Source of the DNA: Anticarsia gemmatalis
Lineage: Eukaryota > Arthropoda > Insecta > Lepidoptera > Erebidae
Reading direction: 5' to 3'
Assembly: GCF_050436995.1 (NCBI RefSeq)
Contig: NC_134767.1
Coordinates: 5,642,001-5,706,000 of the forward strand
Length of the DNA stretch: 64,000 nt
The notes beneath the pieces were generated by a model. It did not search any database. It saw nothing but the letters and a program-made list of their open reading frames with translations, and was not told the DNA's origin. This document shows, in pieces, positions 1-11,800 of this stretch. The translations under genes and the position numbers were made by a program. Each line of letters opens with the position of its first letter. Position 1 is the stretch's first letter.

Positions 1-134
1 CTTTAAAACAAATAGACCGACCTGGTCATCGCATGATCACACTACACAGTACGACGAGAAGTTAATGCTCCTGAAATGTTAATGGCGAATTTGTGTTTTC
101 TTGCGATGACCAAGTCGATCTATTTGTTTTAAAG
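1..134. mobile_element. Small MITE or hairpin with ~33-bp inverted ends
   Basis: The first 33 bases (CTTTAAAACAAATAGA...) and the last 33 (ending TATTTGTTTTAAAG) are inverted repeats with two mismatches. Base 1 is the window edge, so a target duplication cannot be checked. Class unknown. Confidence 0.55.
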
Positions 135-215
135 GTATATATTTTTTTTAATTGGCATGATAATAACATACGTAATAACTTAAGACAGAAGGTCCTTTAT
201 GTAGAGACTAAATAG

Positions 216-984
216 ATTAATCGACTTGATATTATATAGATCTCACCACTTTTTACGGCGAGACTTGAGGTTTTTACAGAATGTTTTTGATGGCATCTCA
301 CTTCTTTTTGTAGAGCGAACATAAGTCCAATTTGTATGGAAAGACTTTTTTTTTTCATAATTCAACATATTTTCCTATGGGAATGTTGTTCAGTTTCATG
401 GGCTAAACACCCTTACCCACCCTATACCCCCTCCCGTTATGCCTCATATAGTAGGTACCTAATTACACCTATTTATTTTATTTTCTACAGTAATAATAAT
501 TCATTAACTGCAAATGTAACTTTGTAATCTTATACATTTATATTGGATTACAAAGTTATTGTTGCAGTTGGTGTATTTAGAAAACTGGACCAAAATCAGA
601 AAATATTAAAATTTTCCCATGATTAAGACACTAAACCCTATTTGTATTCTAAATTTTAAGCTCCTAAGTCTGCTAGAAGTACCTTAGACTTTTGATGATC
701 GGTGAGTCAGTGAGTCAGTGAGTCAGTGAATCAGTGAGTGACAAAATTCAAAATTTTAACAAGTTGTCATTCTTAAACTACTGGTTCAAATTGACTGAAA
801 TTTTTAATATACCGTGTTTATACAATGACTAATTACTTGCTGAAAATCCAGACTTCTTGTTTTATCCACAACGAAATTATAGGGGTGTCAAAAATAGCCC
901 GAATTGCTTCGAGAAAAGGATGTTACGGCCGTGCCGCTTTTTTTTTGCTCGACTTGCGGGGGCACTTCCGTGCCCCCAGATCAC
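216..984 (+). mobile_element. 769-bp non-autonomous element, copy 1
   Basis: Nearly identical to 20631-21398, with the same two boundaries (ATTAATCGAC...CAGATCAC). It carries five tandem 8-bp GTGAGTCA-type units at 702-741 and a perfect 8-bp stem (GGGGGCAC/GTGCCCCC, 958-977) near the right end, which recalls Helitron/Helentron ends. No coding capacity; class unproven. Confidence 0.7.
702..741 (+). repeat. 8-bp tandem repeat in 769-bp element
   Basis: Five units of GTGAGTCA with one variant; the same array is at 21118-21157. Confidence 0.85.
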
Positions 985-1615
985 AAAGTATAATCATTTT
1001 TATCATATAAACGTAGGAAGCATTAATAGATACCCTCTACTTGGCACATACAAAAACCGATAATATTCTCTTTATATTAACGAACCAATCGAGAATCTAC
1101 AAATTCCTTTGCAATAAACATAGTACAGTTTGATACAAGTCTCTGTGTATTCCACCGTACATTTACGGCGTCGTGAAGGCAATTATAGAATGAATTAGCT
1201 TTTGCCGTCACACAAGTTGTAGGAGTCAACTGCGGTAATCTAGTTACACTGGCTTTTACTGCCAACCCGTTGTATTAAGAGTTTGACGTTAATTTTGTAC
1301 CTGACTCGTTGCCTTATTTTAAATTAGGTATTCATTTGACTGGAGGTCGTTGACCTTAAAGGTGATGCTTTGTTTACTTTAGTTTTTTTTATATTTCACT
1401 CAGGTAACTAGTTTGTTTGAAAATGAAACATATGAATGTTTGAATTAAATAATGACAGGTAACTTAAAAAAAAACTTTAGGACCTAATTATTTATTAATG
1501 CCTTTATCACGAAGGCCCACATTTTTCATGAATTAGTTACATATTAAAATAACTTTTAAGAAAGACTTTTGGCCAATTATGGTACTGTGCAGGTTAATGA
1601 AAAAATATATTACTA
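985..1615. other. No gene seen
   Basis: AT-rich laccase intron sequence between the 769-bp element and the Helitron pair. A 62-codon - strand frame (1077-1265) has no recognisable match and does not resemble the missing laccase N-terminal exon. Confidence 0.4.
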
Positions 1616-2025
1616 CTAGCTGACCCGCGCAACTTCGCTTGCGTCACATAAGAGAGAATGGGTCAGAATTTTCTACGTTTTTGTAACACTTTTTACTGTT
1701 ACTCTGCTCCTATTGGTCGTAGCGTGATGATATAAAATATACTTTTTCACGAAAAATATTCTCAAAATTATTTATATCTCATATAACTAAGTCGCGCTAA
1801 GACAATATCCGCCATTAAAACAGTTGCCATGACAACGGAATTTTGTTATTTCAATGTCATTATAATATTGATTATTCGCGACTTCGTTCGCTACTTGAAT
1901 TTTCCCGGAAAAATGCGTCATTTTCCCGGGATAAAAAGTAGCCTATGTTCTTTCTCGGGTATCAAAATATCTCCATACAAAATTTCATGCAAATTGGTTC
2001 AGTAGTTTAGGCGTGATTGAGTAGC

Positions 2026-2060
<35 letters not shown>

Positions 2061-2091
2061 GTTACTTTCGCATTTATAATATTAGTATGGA
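1616..2091 (-). mobile_element. Lep1-type Helitron, copy 1 of an inverted pair
   Basis: Read on - it runs from TCCATACTAATATTATAAATG to GCGCGGGTCAGCTAG, the TC...CTAG ends of Helitrons, with a short CGCAA/TTGCG stem before CTAG. It contains a (CAGA)n microsatellite (about 2025-2060). Confidence 0.75.
2025..2060 (+). repeat. (CAGA)n microsatellite inside Helitron
   Basis: An uninterrupted tetranucleotide run of about nine units, as is common inside lepidopteran Helitrons. Confidence 0.9.
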
Positions 2092-2158
2092 TTTCTTCTG
2101 ATTGTTAGAGAGAATAATAACACTAAAATTTTCTTTATGAAACTGAATAGGGTTATGA

Positions 2159-2189
2159 TCCATACTAATATTATAAATGCGAAAGTAAC

Positions 2190-2224
<35 letters not shown>

Positions 2225-2643
2225 GCTACTCAATCACGTCTAAACTACTGAACCAATTTGCATGAAATTTGGTATGGAGATATTTTGATACCCGAGAAAG
2301 GACATAGGCTACTTTTTACCCCGGGAAAATGACGCATTTCCCGGGAAAATTCAGAAAATTCAACGAAGTCGCGAGAAATCAATATTATAATGACATTGAA
2401 TTAACAAAATTCCGTTGCCATGGCAACTGTTTTAATGGCGGATATGCCTTAGCGCGACTTCGTTATACTAAGAGATATAAATAATTTTGAGAATATTTTT
2501 CGTGAAAAAAAAGCATATTTTATATCATCACGCTATGACCAATAGGAGCAGAAGAGGTAACAGTAAAAAGTGTTACAAAAACATGGAACATTCTGACCCA
2601 TTCTCTCTTATGTGACGCAAGCGAAGTTGCGCGGGTCAGCTAG
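2159..2643 (+). mobile_element. Lep1-type Helitron, copy 2 of an inverted pair
   Basis: The inverted partner of 1616-2091, with matching ends and a (CTGT)n run (about 2190-2224). Its CTAG end is 67 bases before the acceptor of laccase exon a. Confidence 0.75.
2190..2224 (+). repeat. (CTGT)n microsatellite inside Helitron
   Basis: The mirror run to the CAGA array in the inverted Helitron partner. Confidence 0.9.
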
Positions 2644-2710
2644 TTGGTTATATTATACGCATCCAGGCATTAACTTACAGTCTCTAGATACATTTTTTTC
2701 TTTATTTCAG

Positions 2711-2868
2711 GTTTGCCAACACGACCGCATCATAGTCGACTTAGAGAACGATCTAATGACAGAAGGTACTACAGTACATTGGCACGGTCAGCATCAGAAG
2801 GGCACGCCGTTCATGGATGGGACGCCTTACGTTACCCAGTGTCCTATCCTACCGCAGACTACCTTCAG
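2711..2868 (+). CDS. Laccase exon a (first exon in window), cupredoxin domain 1 start
   Basis: The exon follows a long pyrimidine tract ending TTTATTTCAG and ends before GTACAC. It starts in phase 0 with VCQHDR and carries TVHWHG, the first T2/T3 copper pair, then the conserved GTPFMDGTPYVTQCPI stretch. The preceding exon, which should end in a PGP-type motif, is not found upstream in the window. Confidence 0.93.
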
Positions 2869-5800
2869 GTACACCATGTTTATATATTAATTAGATTTAT
2901 AAATTCTTTTTCTAATATATAAATTAAGCTGAAAAAAAATAGTTTTACAGCATTTGAATATTGATTGTATAAATAAGTGCATTCTACTTCATCCAATTAG
3001 AACTGAACCCTAAAAATCGGATTGTAAAATTGCCAATTGGATCGCTCGGTGTGAAAAGACTTAATTATACAAAGGTTCTATTTAATTTGTCTATAGTGAT
3101 AGCTGTTTGTATCGAGAGTTAGACATTTAAAATGTACTGCAAAAATAGTTTATACAGCGCCCGCTAGCGGCACTGATCAGATTATCATACAAAATTTCTC
3201 TATAGCTAGTCGGTTGTCGATAATACCGGCTGTAGAGAATTAAAGTTACATAATTTTGTGCACTTTGGTCCTTGGCTCAATTACAGATATAATACATACT
3301 AACGAAAATATAGTTTTCAAACTAATCTAAAGTATTTTTTCCTAGGTACCAGTTCAACGCGTCACATTCGGGCACACACTTTTGGCACTCTCACTCGGGC
3401 ATGCAACGCGCTGATGGCGCAGCTGGTGCTTTAATCATAAGAAAGCCAAAGTCCCAAGATCATCATGGCAATATTTATGATTACGACAGGTAAGACATTT
3501 ATTGGTTCATTCATTAAATATTTATAAAATCAAAATGTATTGTAACGTGCGACGTAGAGTGCTGTAAGTCAGTATGAATGGCGATTAAATTTTATTTAAA
3601 ATAATATTTATTTTCTGAAAGGGAACTTTACAAGAAATTTATTTGGATTGTAATTAACTAGAGCGATGTTAATACAGGATTGTCTCTGCAAGTCATCACA
3701 AAAATGTCGAAAAATCAACTTTATTTTGTAAAACAAATTAGATTAAAATCAAATTCAGAATATCCTTTATTTCATTAACTTTTAAGAAAGTATTTGAAAT
3801 AGTCAGAATTACCAATATCCATTTAATAAATATAAAAATGATATGTGCGTCTACTTAATGGGCTTTGTGTGTTTATGTTGTCTACTTGTAGCGTGACACG
3901 TTCATTCAACCTAATTTAATGACTTAACACTTACTTACTTTTTTAGACTTTACTCTTATAAATGAAGCACAATTTTTAATAAAGACGAGATCTTTCCCAA
4001 AAATCTAGCACAAAGCTGCTTTACGTTTTAACAGTAGATAAAGCTAAACCGAAACGTGTATACAAACAGCATCGTCAGCAAATCTTATTACCGGTACCGT
4101 AAACCTGCAGTGTCAATATTTATTGTACTACAGACACGATCAAACAAAGTGGTTGAGAAAAATACTAGGTGGTTTCATCCTTTGAGTGTCTGATAAGCTG
4201 GTGTTTTCTTTGAATGGTTTGTTTTGTTGCTAATGTTTTATTGTTACTTTTAGAGCAGCCTTTGGTCTAAATATTGGTAGGTTTTTAAACACGTGCTACT
4301 AGGTAGCTATTGCTCAAAAGCAGCAAGTTTTCGAGCCAGTATTGAGCACAGTGTTACTGTAGTTTTTGTTTTCATTCGGTTTAGTTTAGTTAACTTGCAG
4401 TTTAAGTTGGTTTTTGAAACAATTAATGTCAATTATTGTCAGAAAGTATTAGAAACTTTTGATCTAGGTTTTACTACTTTCGTATCCGTATAGATTAGCT
4501 TAAAAAGTGGAATATTATTATAGATTATCTTTAAAGTGGTACATTCTCTGACACTTTTTTTTCGGACTGGTCGTGATACTGGCACTGACGATTATTCAAT
4601 TGGGTTATTAAATACATAATGCATAGATTTTCATATCACTTTTTAACAAAATTGTTACAAGTTTGATGTCTCTATAATTAGTCACTGTTATAAAGTATGT
4701 GGACGGCCATACCTATTTGTTCTGAGTAATAAATTACCTACTATAAATCGAAATATTTCGTGTGGGATGCAGGTCATATTTCCACGTAGGTAGAGGCAAT
4801 TTTGTTAATGTCGTTCGATGAACCAAAAATAGGATTCAAAATACAATTTGGGTTAGCCATTAGGAATAAGGTCAGGAGTATTTTTGTACTTTGACCGTTT
4901 AGCAAACGCTTTTGGTGAATTAGGACAGGCACTTAAATAGAAAGTGGGATGTCAAGAGTGAAAGAAAGTTAAGTCTTTTTATAAAGGTTTATATGTGGGT
5001 ATTGTAGTGATATTTGAATTTAGATTAAAGATATTATTAAGCTTTGTCTCTAATGGATAATTATTCATCAACCTATTTGTATCGAGGCTTAACAGTCGTA
5101 ATACGCTAGACGTAAGCAATGAGTACTTTTGACGACAGTAAAATTATGATTGATTTAATCCTTCGTCGTAATAAAGTACTAGAAAGTCATTATTCTTGAA
5201 TTTCTTTGATGCGAATCACTCTTTGACCAACACTAACTTGAAAAAAGTAAATCGCAGTACTGCGAATCACGATCGTCAACTATCGATGATTCAAGAAATG
5301 ACATTCTTTAGTCCCAATTTTTTTCCTAATCTGATTTTAAATGTGAAAATCTAACAAAATCCTTCTATTTCAGATCAGAGCACGTTATGATAGTGACAGA
5401 CTGGATCCACGATCTTGCCATCGGCATGTTCACGGACCACCACCACTCGAAGGGCGACAACAAACCTCCAACGTTACTCATCAATGGTGTAGGACGGTTC
5501 AAGGTCTTTAACAATGATACCGAGAAACCTATGTATATGAGGACTGCGAGGTTCAATGTGGAACAGGTAAGGAGTTCAGAAAATAAGTAAATTTTTTATT
5601 ACCAACTATTACAATAAGACCAATGTTATGCAAGTGCCATCTTCTAAAATCAGAGAGAAAAGGCCATGCAGTCCGTCGCGCTTGTCAAGTGCAAGCAGAA
5701 TGTTTCGAAAAACTGTGATGTAGAAGTCTCAGGCAAGGTCTTATCACTATGTTTTCCTTCAATGTTAAAATACTACGGAAAATTCAGTCATGTCTTCTTA

Positions 5801-8800
5801 AGCTTGTAATAAAAACTTACGCTGCTGGAAGCATAAATACATACTACTACGACTTTTCCCAAAGAGGTAGATGTTTTTCTCAAAGAACGCCACTTGGTAT
5901 GATAATCACAAACTATTTCATGAATTCAATTAATGTATTGCTCCTTTCTTGTATCGTTCTAAATAAGTCAAAGCCAATTATCAGGTTAGCCATTCTAGAA
6001 TCTACAATAGCATCTCATAGAACATAGCCATTTAACTCAAATCGTATGTCCCTATTCATCAAGATCAATGCAATAATTCTGAGAAATCGTCGCTCCGGTC
6101 ATCGTTGGCTCAATGGTTCTTGCATTCACTTCCTGTACCACGATCCGGCTATTCAGATATTATGGCCAAGCTTTCAATGATTTAGTGCGAACTTCCTTGT
6201 GTTCAGCATTCGATTATTGCGAATATCTGTATTAGATAGATATATGACTGTAGTATACTATTTCTCTTGAATTTCAGTTTCAGTTGAATTCATTTAATTT
6301 TCTGAAGCGATTTTCTGCAAGATATTTAACATTTTAAAACGCTTTAAGAAGTTTTAGTTCTTAGAAACTTTTAGTTCTTATGAAATACGCTAGGGGCGCT
6401 CGTCAGTTTTTCATACAAAATACTTGATAGTTCACAGTGGTATAACACAGTTGTAGTGTAAATTTGACCATTACCAATTTTGACTAGTTCATTTGTTTGG
6501 AAATTCAGTTAAGCTATGTTTGGGTTTCTTAGTACCCAAAAACTTTATCTACGAATGAGACAAGTGCTAATTTCTATTTATCTACCAACTAAGTCTCACG
6601 ACCTTTAATGACTTCACCAACACCAAGTCTAACCTGGGGCTGTTCAACATATTCCCATCTAGAATACTCAAATTAGTAACCGTACTCCAACAAAACTGTC
6701 AAGACCCCACTGATCGTCCCAAATGGCCAGCAACATCGAGACTACAGAAGGCTATAAGTATCATTTACCTTCCCACAAGAAAGCCTAACGACTACGACAT
6801 GAGACAACCATTAAAATTTTAACCTTATTTCCAGGGCTACAAGTATCGTTTTCGAGTGATCAACGCTGAGTTCCTGAATTGTCCTATTGAGCTTTCAGTG
6901 GACGGTCATAACATTACTGTAATTGCTTCGGATGGTTACGACTTGCAGCCTATTACTAGTAAGTGATCATTGTTATACTCTTTACAGTTATAGTAGTTGA
7001 AACCCTATTGTAAGGCCTTGTTGAATGCTTTTTTTGTTTTGACAAGATTTGAAGCCCGCTTAGTCTTTTAGCCTGTCAAGTATATAGTAAAAAGAAAGGA
7101 TCTGAAATACTATTAACTCTATTGAACTTGTTTCATGTGCCTATATAATTCACGATACATGTCCAAATTCTAATGATGTTCCATTTGCTTTGCCTTTGCG
7201 CCAAACGCGATTTTACTCAGCCATAATTTTCGTTTATTTCCTATTTAAGAAATTACTTGTATTTATTTGTTTAGTTGACATATAAAATATAAAATACGAT
7301 TCAGTAAAAAATAATAATATCAATTCACAGTGTAATGAAAACATCATTAAAGTGAGATAACAATAACGCCTACGTCGTAATTATGACAAAATCACACAGC
7401 AAATCTTTTGACATTCATTTCATGTTTGCAATATCATAATTTAACATTTCTATAAAAAGACGCGAAAACACCCCTATAACCACGTGGGATGCGACTAACA
7501 AGCATTTATTATTTCTTCAAATAAACGAATGTTTAAACGAGTATTATTAGCTCTAGAGGTCACTGGCCGATATGTGGATTAAGCAACCCTTGGTACGGTC
7601 ATTTCGTAGATGGGTGACGGCATTTCCGTATTTGAACCAAGCGTGAGCTTGCTACGGAAAAACGGGCACGTTAAAAGTCGATATCGGTTGTTGTTAACTA
7701 AGATAACAGTCGTTAAATCGAGTCTACCTTTCGGAAGTCTTAAACATTTTTGACATTATTTTGACTATGTAGTAACCGTACAAAAAAATAAATTATTCGT
7801 TCTGTAAATAAACAGCTCGAAAAGTTAAACTCAAGTGAAATAAGTTCCACCGTTCAGATTACGAATGTTAATGTTGATACCACAGTGGAAATTGCAGCCA
7901 GACGCCAATTAACGTATCAAACTTGTGTTTAAAGTTGTGTAACGTATCGCCAGTTGACTTTAATGTAGTATGTTTATTTGTCCTTTACGGAACGTGTTCA
8001 ATCTTCATAAGGTATTACAATTTGGATAGCTTTATATTGACTTTACAGTGCTATTTTGCTTTAAAAGTAAATCATGATGATTGTTTAGTAATCTACAGTA
8101 ATTATATAAATGCGAAAGTTTGGGAGACTTGTATCGATGTTAATTTCTAAATCACACAAAAACTATTGTACAAATTTTGACAAGATTTAGTTAGATAGTT
8201 TTTAATCTGGAATAATGCATAGGATACATTTACCCCAGAAAATCTTTTGCGCGGATGAAATTGTTGGTAAAAGCTAGTTGTACAGTAAAAAAAATTTAGA
8301 AATATCAATAAACTAGCTGACCCGCGCAACTTCGCTTGCGTCACATAAGAGAGAATGGGTCAAGATTTTCCCCGTTTTTGAAACATTTTATATTGCTACT
8401 TTGCTCCTAACAGTCGTAGCGGGATGATATATAGCCTATATATAGCCTTCCTCGATAAATGGACTATCTAACACTGAAAGAATTTTTCAAATCGGACCAG
8501 TAGTTCCTGAGATTAGCGCGTTCACACAAACAAACAAACAATCAAACAAACAAACTCTTCAGCTTTATAATATTAGTATAGATAACTTCGTGTTCCAAAA
8601 CTACGTGTTGTCCAATTAAAATTGATTGCTTTAAGCCAAAACTTGGACTTGGAAGAACAAAAAAAAACAATTTAAATACCCCTAACGGTTACAGCTACAC
8701 ATAAAATAATAATGAATTGAAAAACATAACGGGAGCAAAAAGTTAGAACGAATCACTTTGATATTTTTCATTTTCGTGTTCATTTAAATTCAAATCTCTG

Positions 8801-11800
8801 GATTCTTTTGTCATTTGGGCTGGGGACAGTATACAGATATATGATGCAGTAGTACAACTACTATAGTTTTTGTTACGTTAACTTCTAATGTAACAATAGT
8901 TTGAAGTTATGGAATAAATCGCCCGTGATTTTCTATGTTATCTTCGCGTTAAATTAGTGTAATCGTAGAACATATTATATTACATTATACATAATTGAAA
9001 TGTGTGTTTGAAATTATCAATAATTTTATTCTATATATGCATAAGTATACAATTTTATTAATCAAGCCTAGGCAAGATTAGGCCTGCATAGAATTTGAAC
9101 CGAAATTTCACTGAAATTCGCAAACGTACTTTATTAAACATTCCTCTAAATTATTTTATCAAATGAATGTAGAGAATGTGAGTGCTCTGGTGGATTTTTA
9201 GCGTTCGTGCGAATAACGTCTGTATGCAGTTGTAGTTTTAATAGGAATGTTATTATTATAATATTAATTGAAATAAAAACATTCTAATTGATTTACTGCA
9301 AATATTTCCACAATGGTTAAGGTCATGTTTTTTCGCTCATTACCCACCTACAATCTCGCCATTGCCGATGTTACGTCGTGTAGCCGCTAGAGCCCACGGC
9401 TTTGATGCGTTGTCCTTACGGGCTTTTAATCGTTTATGTAGACAGACTTTTTGTTATACGCTTTTTGAATTTCGACGTTTGAAGTCCGTTTGACAATGAG
9501 TTTATTGTTGGACCTTTACAATATGGATCTGATAGATGGGTCAAGACTGATTTGATGTTGACCTAAATGTTGAAGTGTGTTAAAGACTTCGCTTTTTGTA
9601 AGTGTCTCGTAAGTAAGAAATGATGACTCTTACTGTCTATATACCGCTGAAAACAACTACCAAATGTTTTATGGGTCGTATTAACATTCAACTTAATTAA
9701 TAAAGCAGTCAGTATCACTGGCTATAAAAGCTCGAAAAACTATTAAAACGAAACACGGATCGAAGAAAAAAAGTATCGAAAACAAATAAATAATTCCCAC
9801 TCTTTACACCCTCCAATCAACACCTCAAATACATGCAATCAAAATACAACAGTTCAATAGGAAAACGATAAAATTGAAAACTTTAGTATTTCAACTGAAG
9901 GGCAGAGATATTTGCATACCGAATTGTTTCGCGGAATGCATACATCTCGTTAACAAAGGGGGGTACGGGAAAAATACGGAATAAAGTTAATTGAAACTCT
10001 TGTTCTCTTCTCGTTATAAAATGCAAAATAGAATCATTCGTTGACTTTGCTTCGCCTGGCTTTGTTAGGGCTGTCTGTTTTGGTATAACGTTCTTGGTAA
10101 TTATCTGACACGAACTTTGGCTTATGATTTCGGGCGCATGAAAAGGTTTATGGAATTGAACGCAAGTAGATAATGCTCTGTTAACTTAAGGTCCATTTTC
10201 AAAAGCCGTTAGGTACTGTCGACTAGTGAAAGTTGGATGTTTAAAATGATTGGAAACATTTTTTTTTATAACCCACTACTGTCCCACTGCAGGGCAAGGG
10301 TCTCCTCCCAAACGAGGGGGAGGGGTAGGCCTTGAGTCAAATTGTTATTAATAAATATAGGGGATTGCTAGGGGCATTAAGCTTTTCACATGAAATTTAC
10401 TTCGATATTCCCGGCTGTAGAAATTCACGCTACTCAGCTGATGCTAGCGCGAATTTCTACAGCCGGGAGTATCAAGCCGGATCAAGCCGCAACCTAATTC
10501 ATTTATTAGTATTTGCGAATCAGATTTGCATACATTTCTCGATAACTACTTTTTTATTACTATATAGTAGTTGAATGTAATTTCTATTCCGAAATCTATA
10601 TCTCTATTTCGCCGTATATACTGATTAGTTAGTGGAGATGTGCTGGCATTACGAACAATAGGATACGGATTTCGTTGAATTCGGTGGTATTTTGTTCAAT
10701 GCTGTAGGGTATTGGAATGTTGATGACAACACATATGATATTGCATTGTGAGATAAGCCTCATTTCCCCGAAATACAAATAGCAAACACGATCATTGATT
10801 GTTTGATGCTCACTACAATAGATTATACTAAATGCTGCTTTTTAAATGATCTAAAACTTGGAAATGTTGAATTTAGGCATCTATTTCCATCGTTAAATTG
10901 TTAATGATCAATATGGTCGATGCATTTATTGCTCGTTAAATTGTTGTTGATTGATACTATAGGTGTATTTAGAGCATAAAATGATATTCACATCAAATTA
11001 TTACAAATTTGTAACTAACGGTTCAGTTCATTATCGCCTGCGTCCTAATTTAACAAATATGTGCATTTAACTTGGTACGATATAGAATTTAATTCGTGAA
11101 GAAATTATTTCAAATACTCTGTACTATAGTTACCACCAATTATCCTGGTGGTTTGGGGGATAGCTCTTTACATACACATGAACGAAATTTCGTTGTATCT
11201 ATGTAATGGTAGTGTAGATCGTATATAGTACAGATATCATTAATATAACCACGGACTAAACAAGCCGAAATTCCGTGACTACATAACTTATGCAATAACG
11301 TGAACATCTAGCAAATTTTCGCTTAACATCAGAACTCGGGCAGTATCCATTACACCGTACATTTGCATTTAGCCAGCACCAACCCTATTTTCATTTAGAA
11401 GTCCACTTTTGCTTTATTACGTTATTCTAACACCTAGAGGAGGCTGATCAAACATTCATTGATTATTCACTAGCTTTGCGATGTTTTACATGTACGAGAA
11501 TATTTTATTTGAACCAGAATTCGTGTGGCATTTTCATCAAAAGATTAATGCGTTGAAATATTAGTTGTAGATATGGCATAGGAATTTTGTTTTATAAAAA
11601 CAAATAATCGAGTTAGCATTTTGCATTTTTACGTCTAGTTTTAACATTTATTGGTATAAAATGAATTTCAGCGCAAACAAACTTCAATGTATTGGATGCC
11701 TTATATAATAACATAAATTTTGATATAAAAATTGCGTACTAAAAACTGTATATGCTACGACACATCGACATGTAAAACATACAACTAACCAATACAGATA

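Noticed and set aside
2025..2224. CRISPR-like spaced repeats
   Set aside because: The repeats are tetranucleotide microsatellites inside Helitrons in a eukaryotic genome; no repeat-spacer structure exists anywhere in the window.
135..2710. Search for the missing upstream laccase exon (PGP-type end of domain 1)
   Set aside because: Nothing before 2711 encodes it in phase 0. The stretch is transposon and AT-rich intron, so the exon lies outside the window.
2612..2890. 92-codon frame running from the Helitron into laccase exon a
   Set aside because: The first ~33 residues come from the Helitron 3' end and the intron. The TTTATTTCAG acceptor at 2710 and laccase homology starting at VCQHD define the true exon start.
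9290..9500. + strand frame with LPMLRRVAARAHGFDAL in the giant intron
   Set aside because: About 70 open codons and locally GC-rich, but no splice sites or recognisable family; could not be separated from chance.
10332..10574. 80-codon + frame overlapping the foldback hairpin
   Set aside because: Its residues come from both arms of the inverted repeat and a LINE tail.
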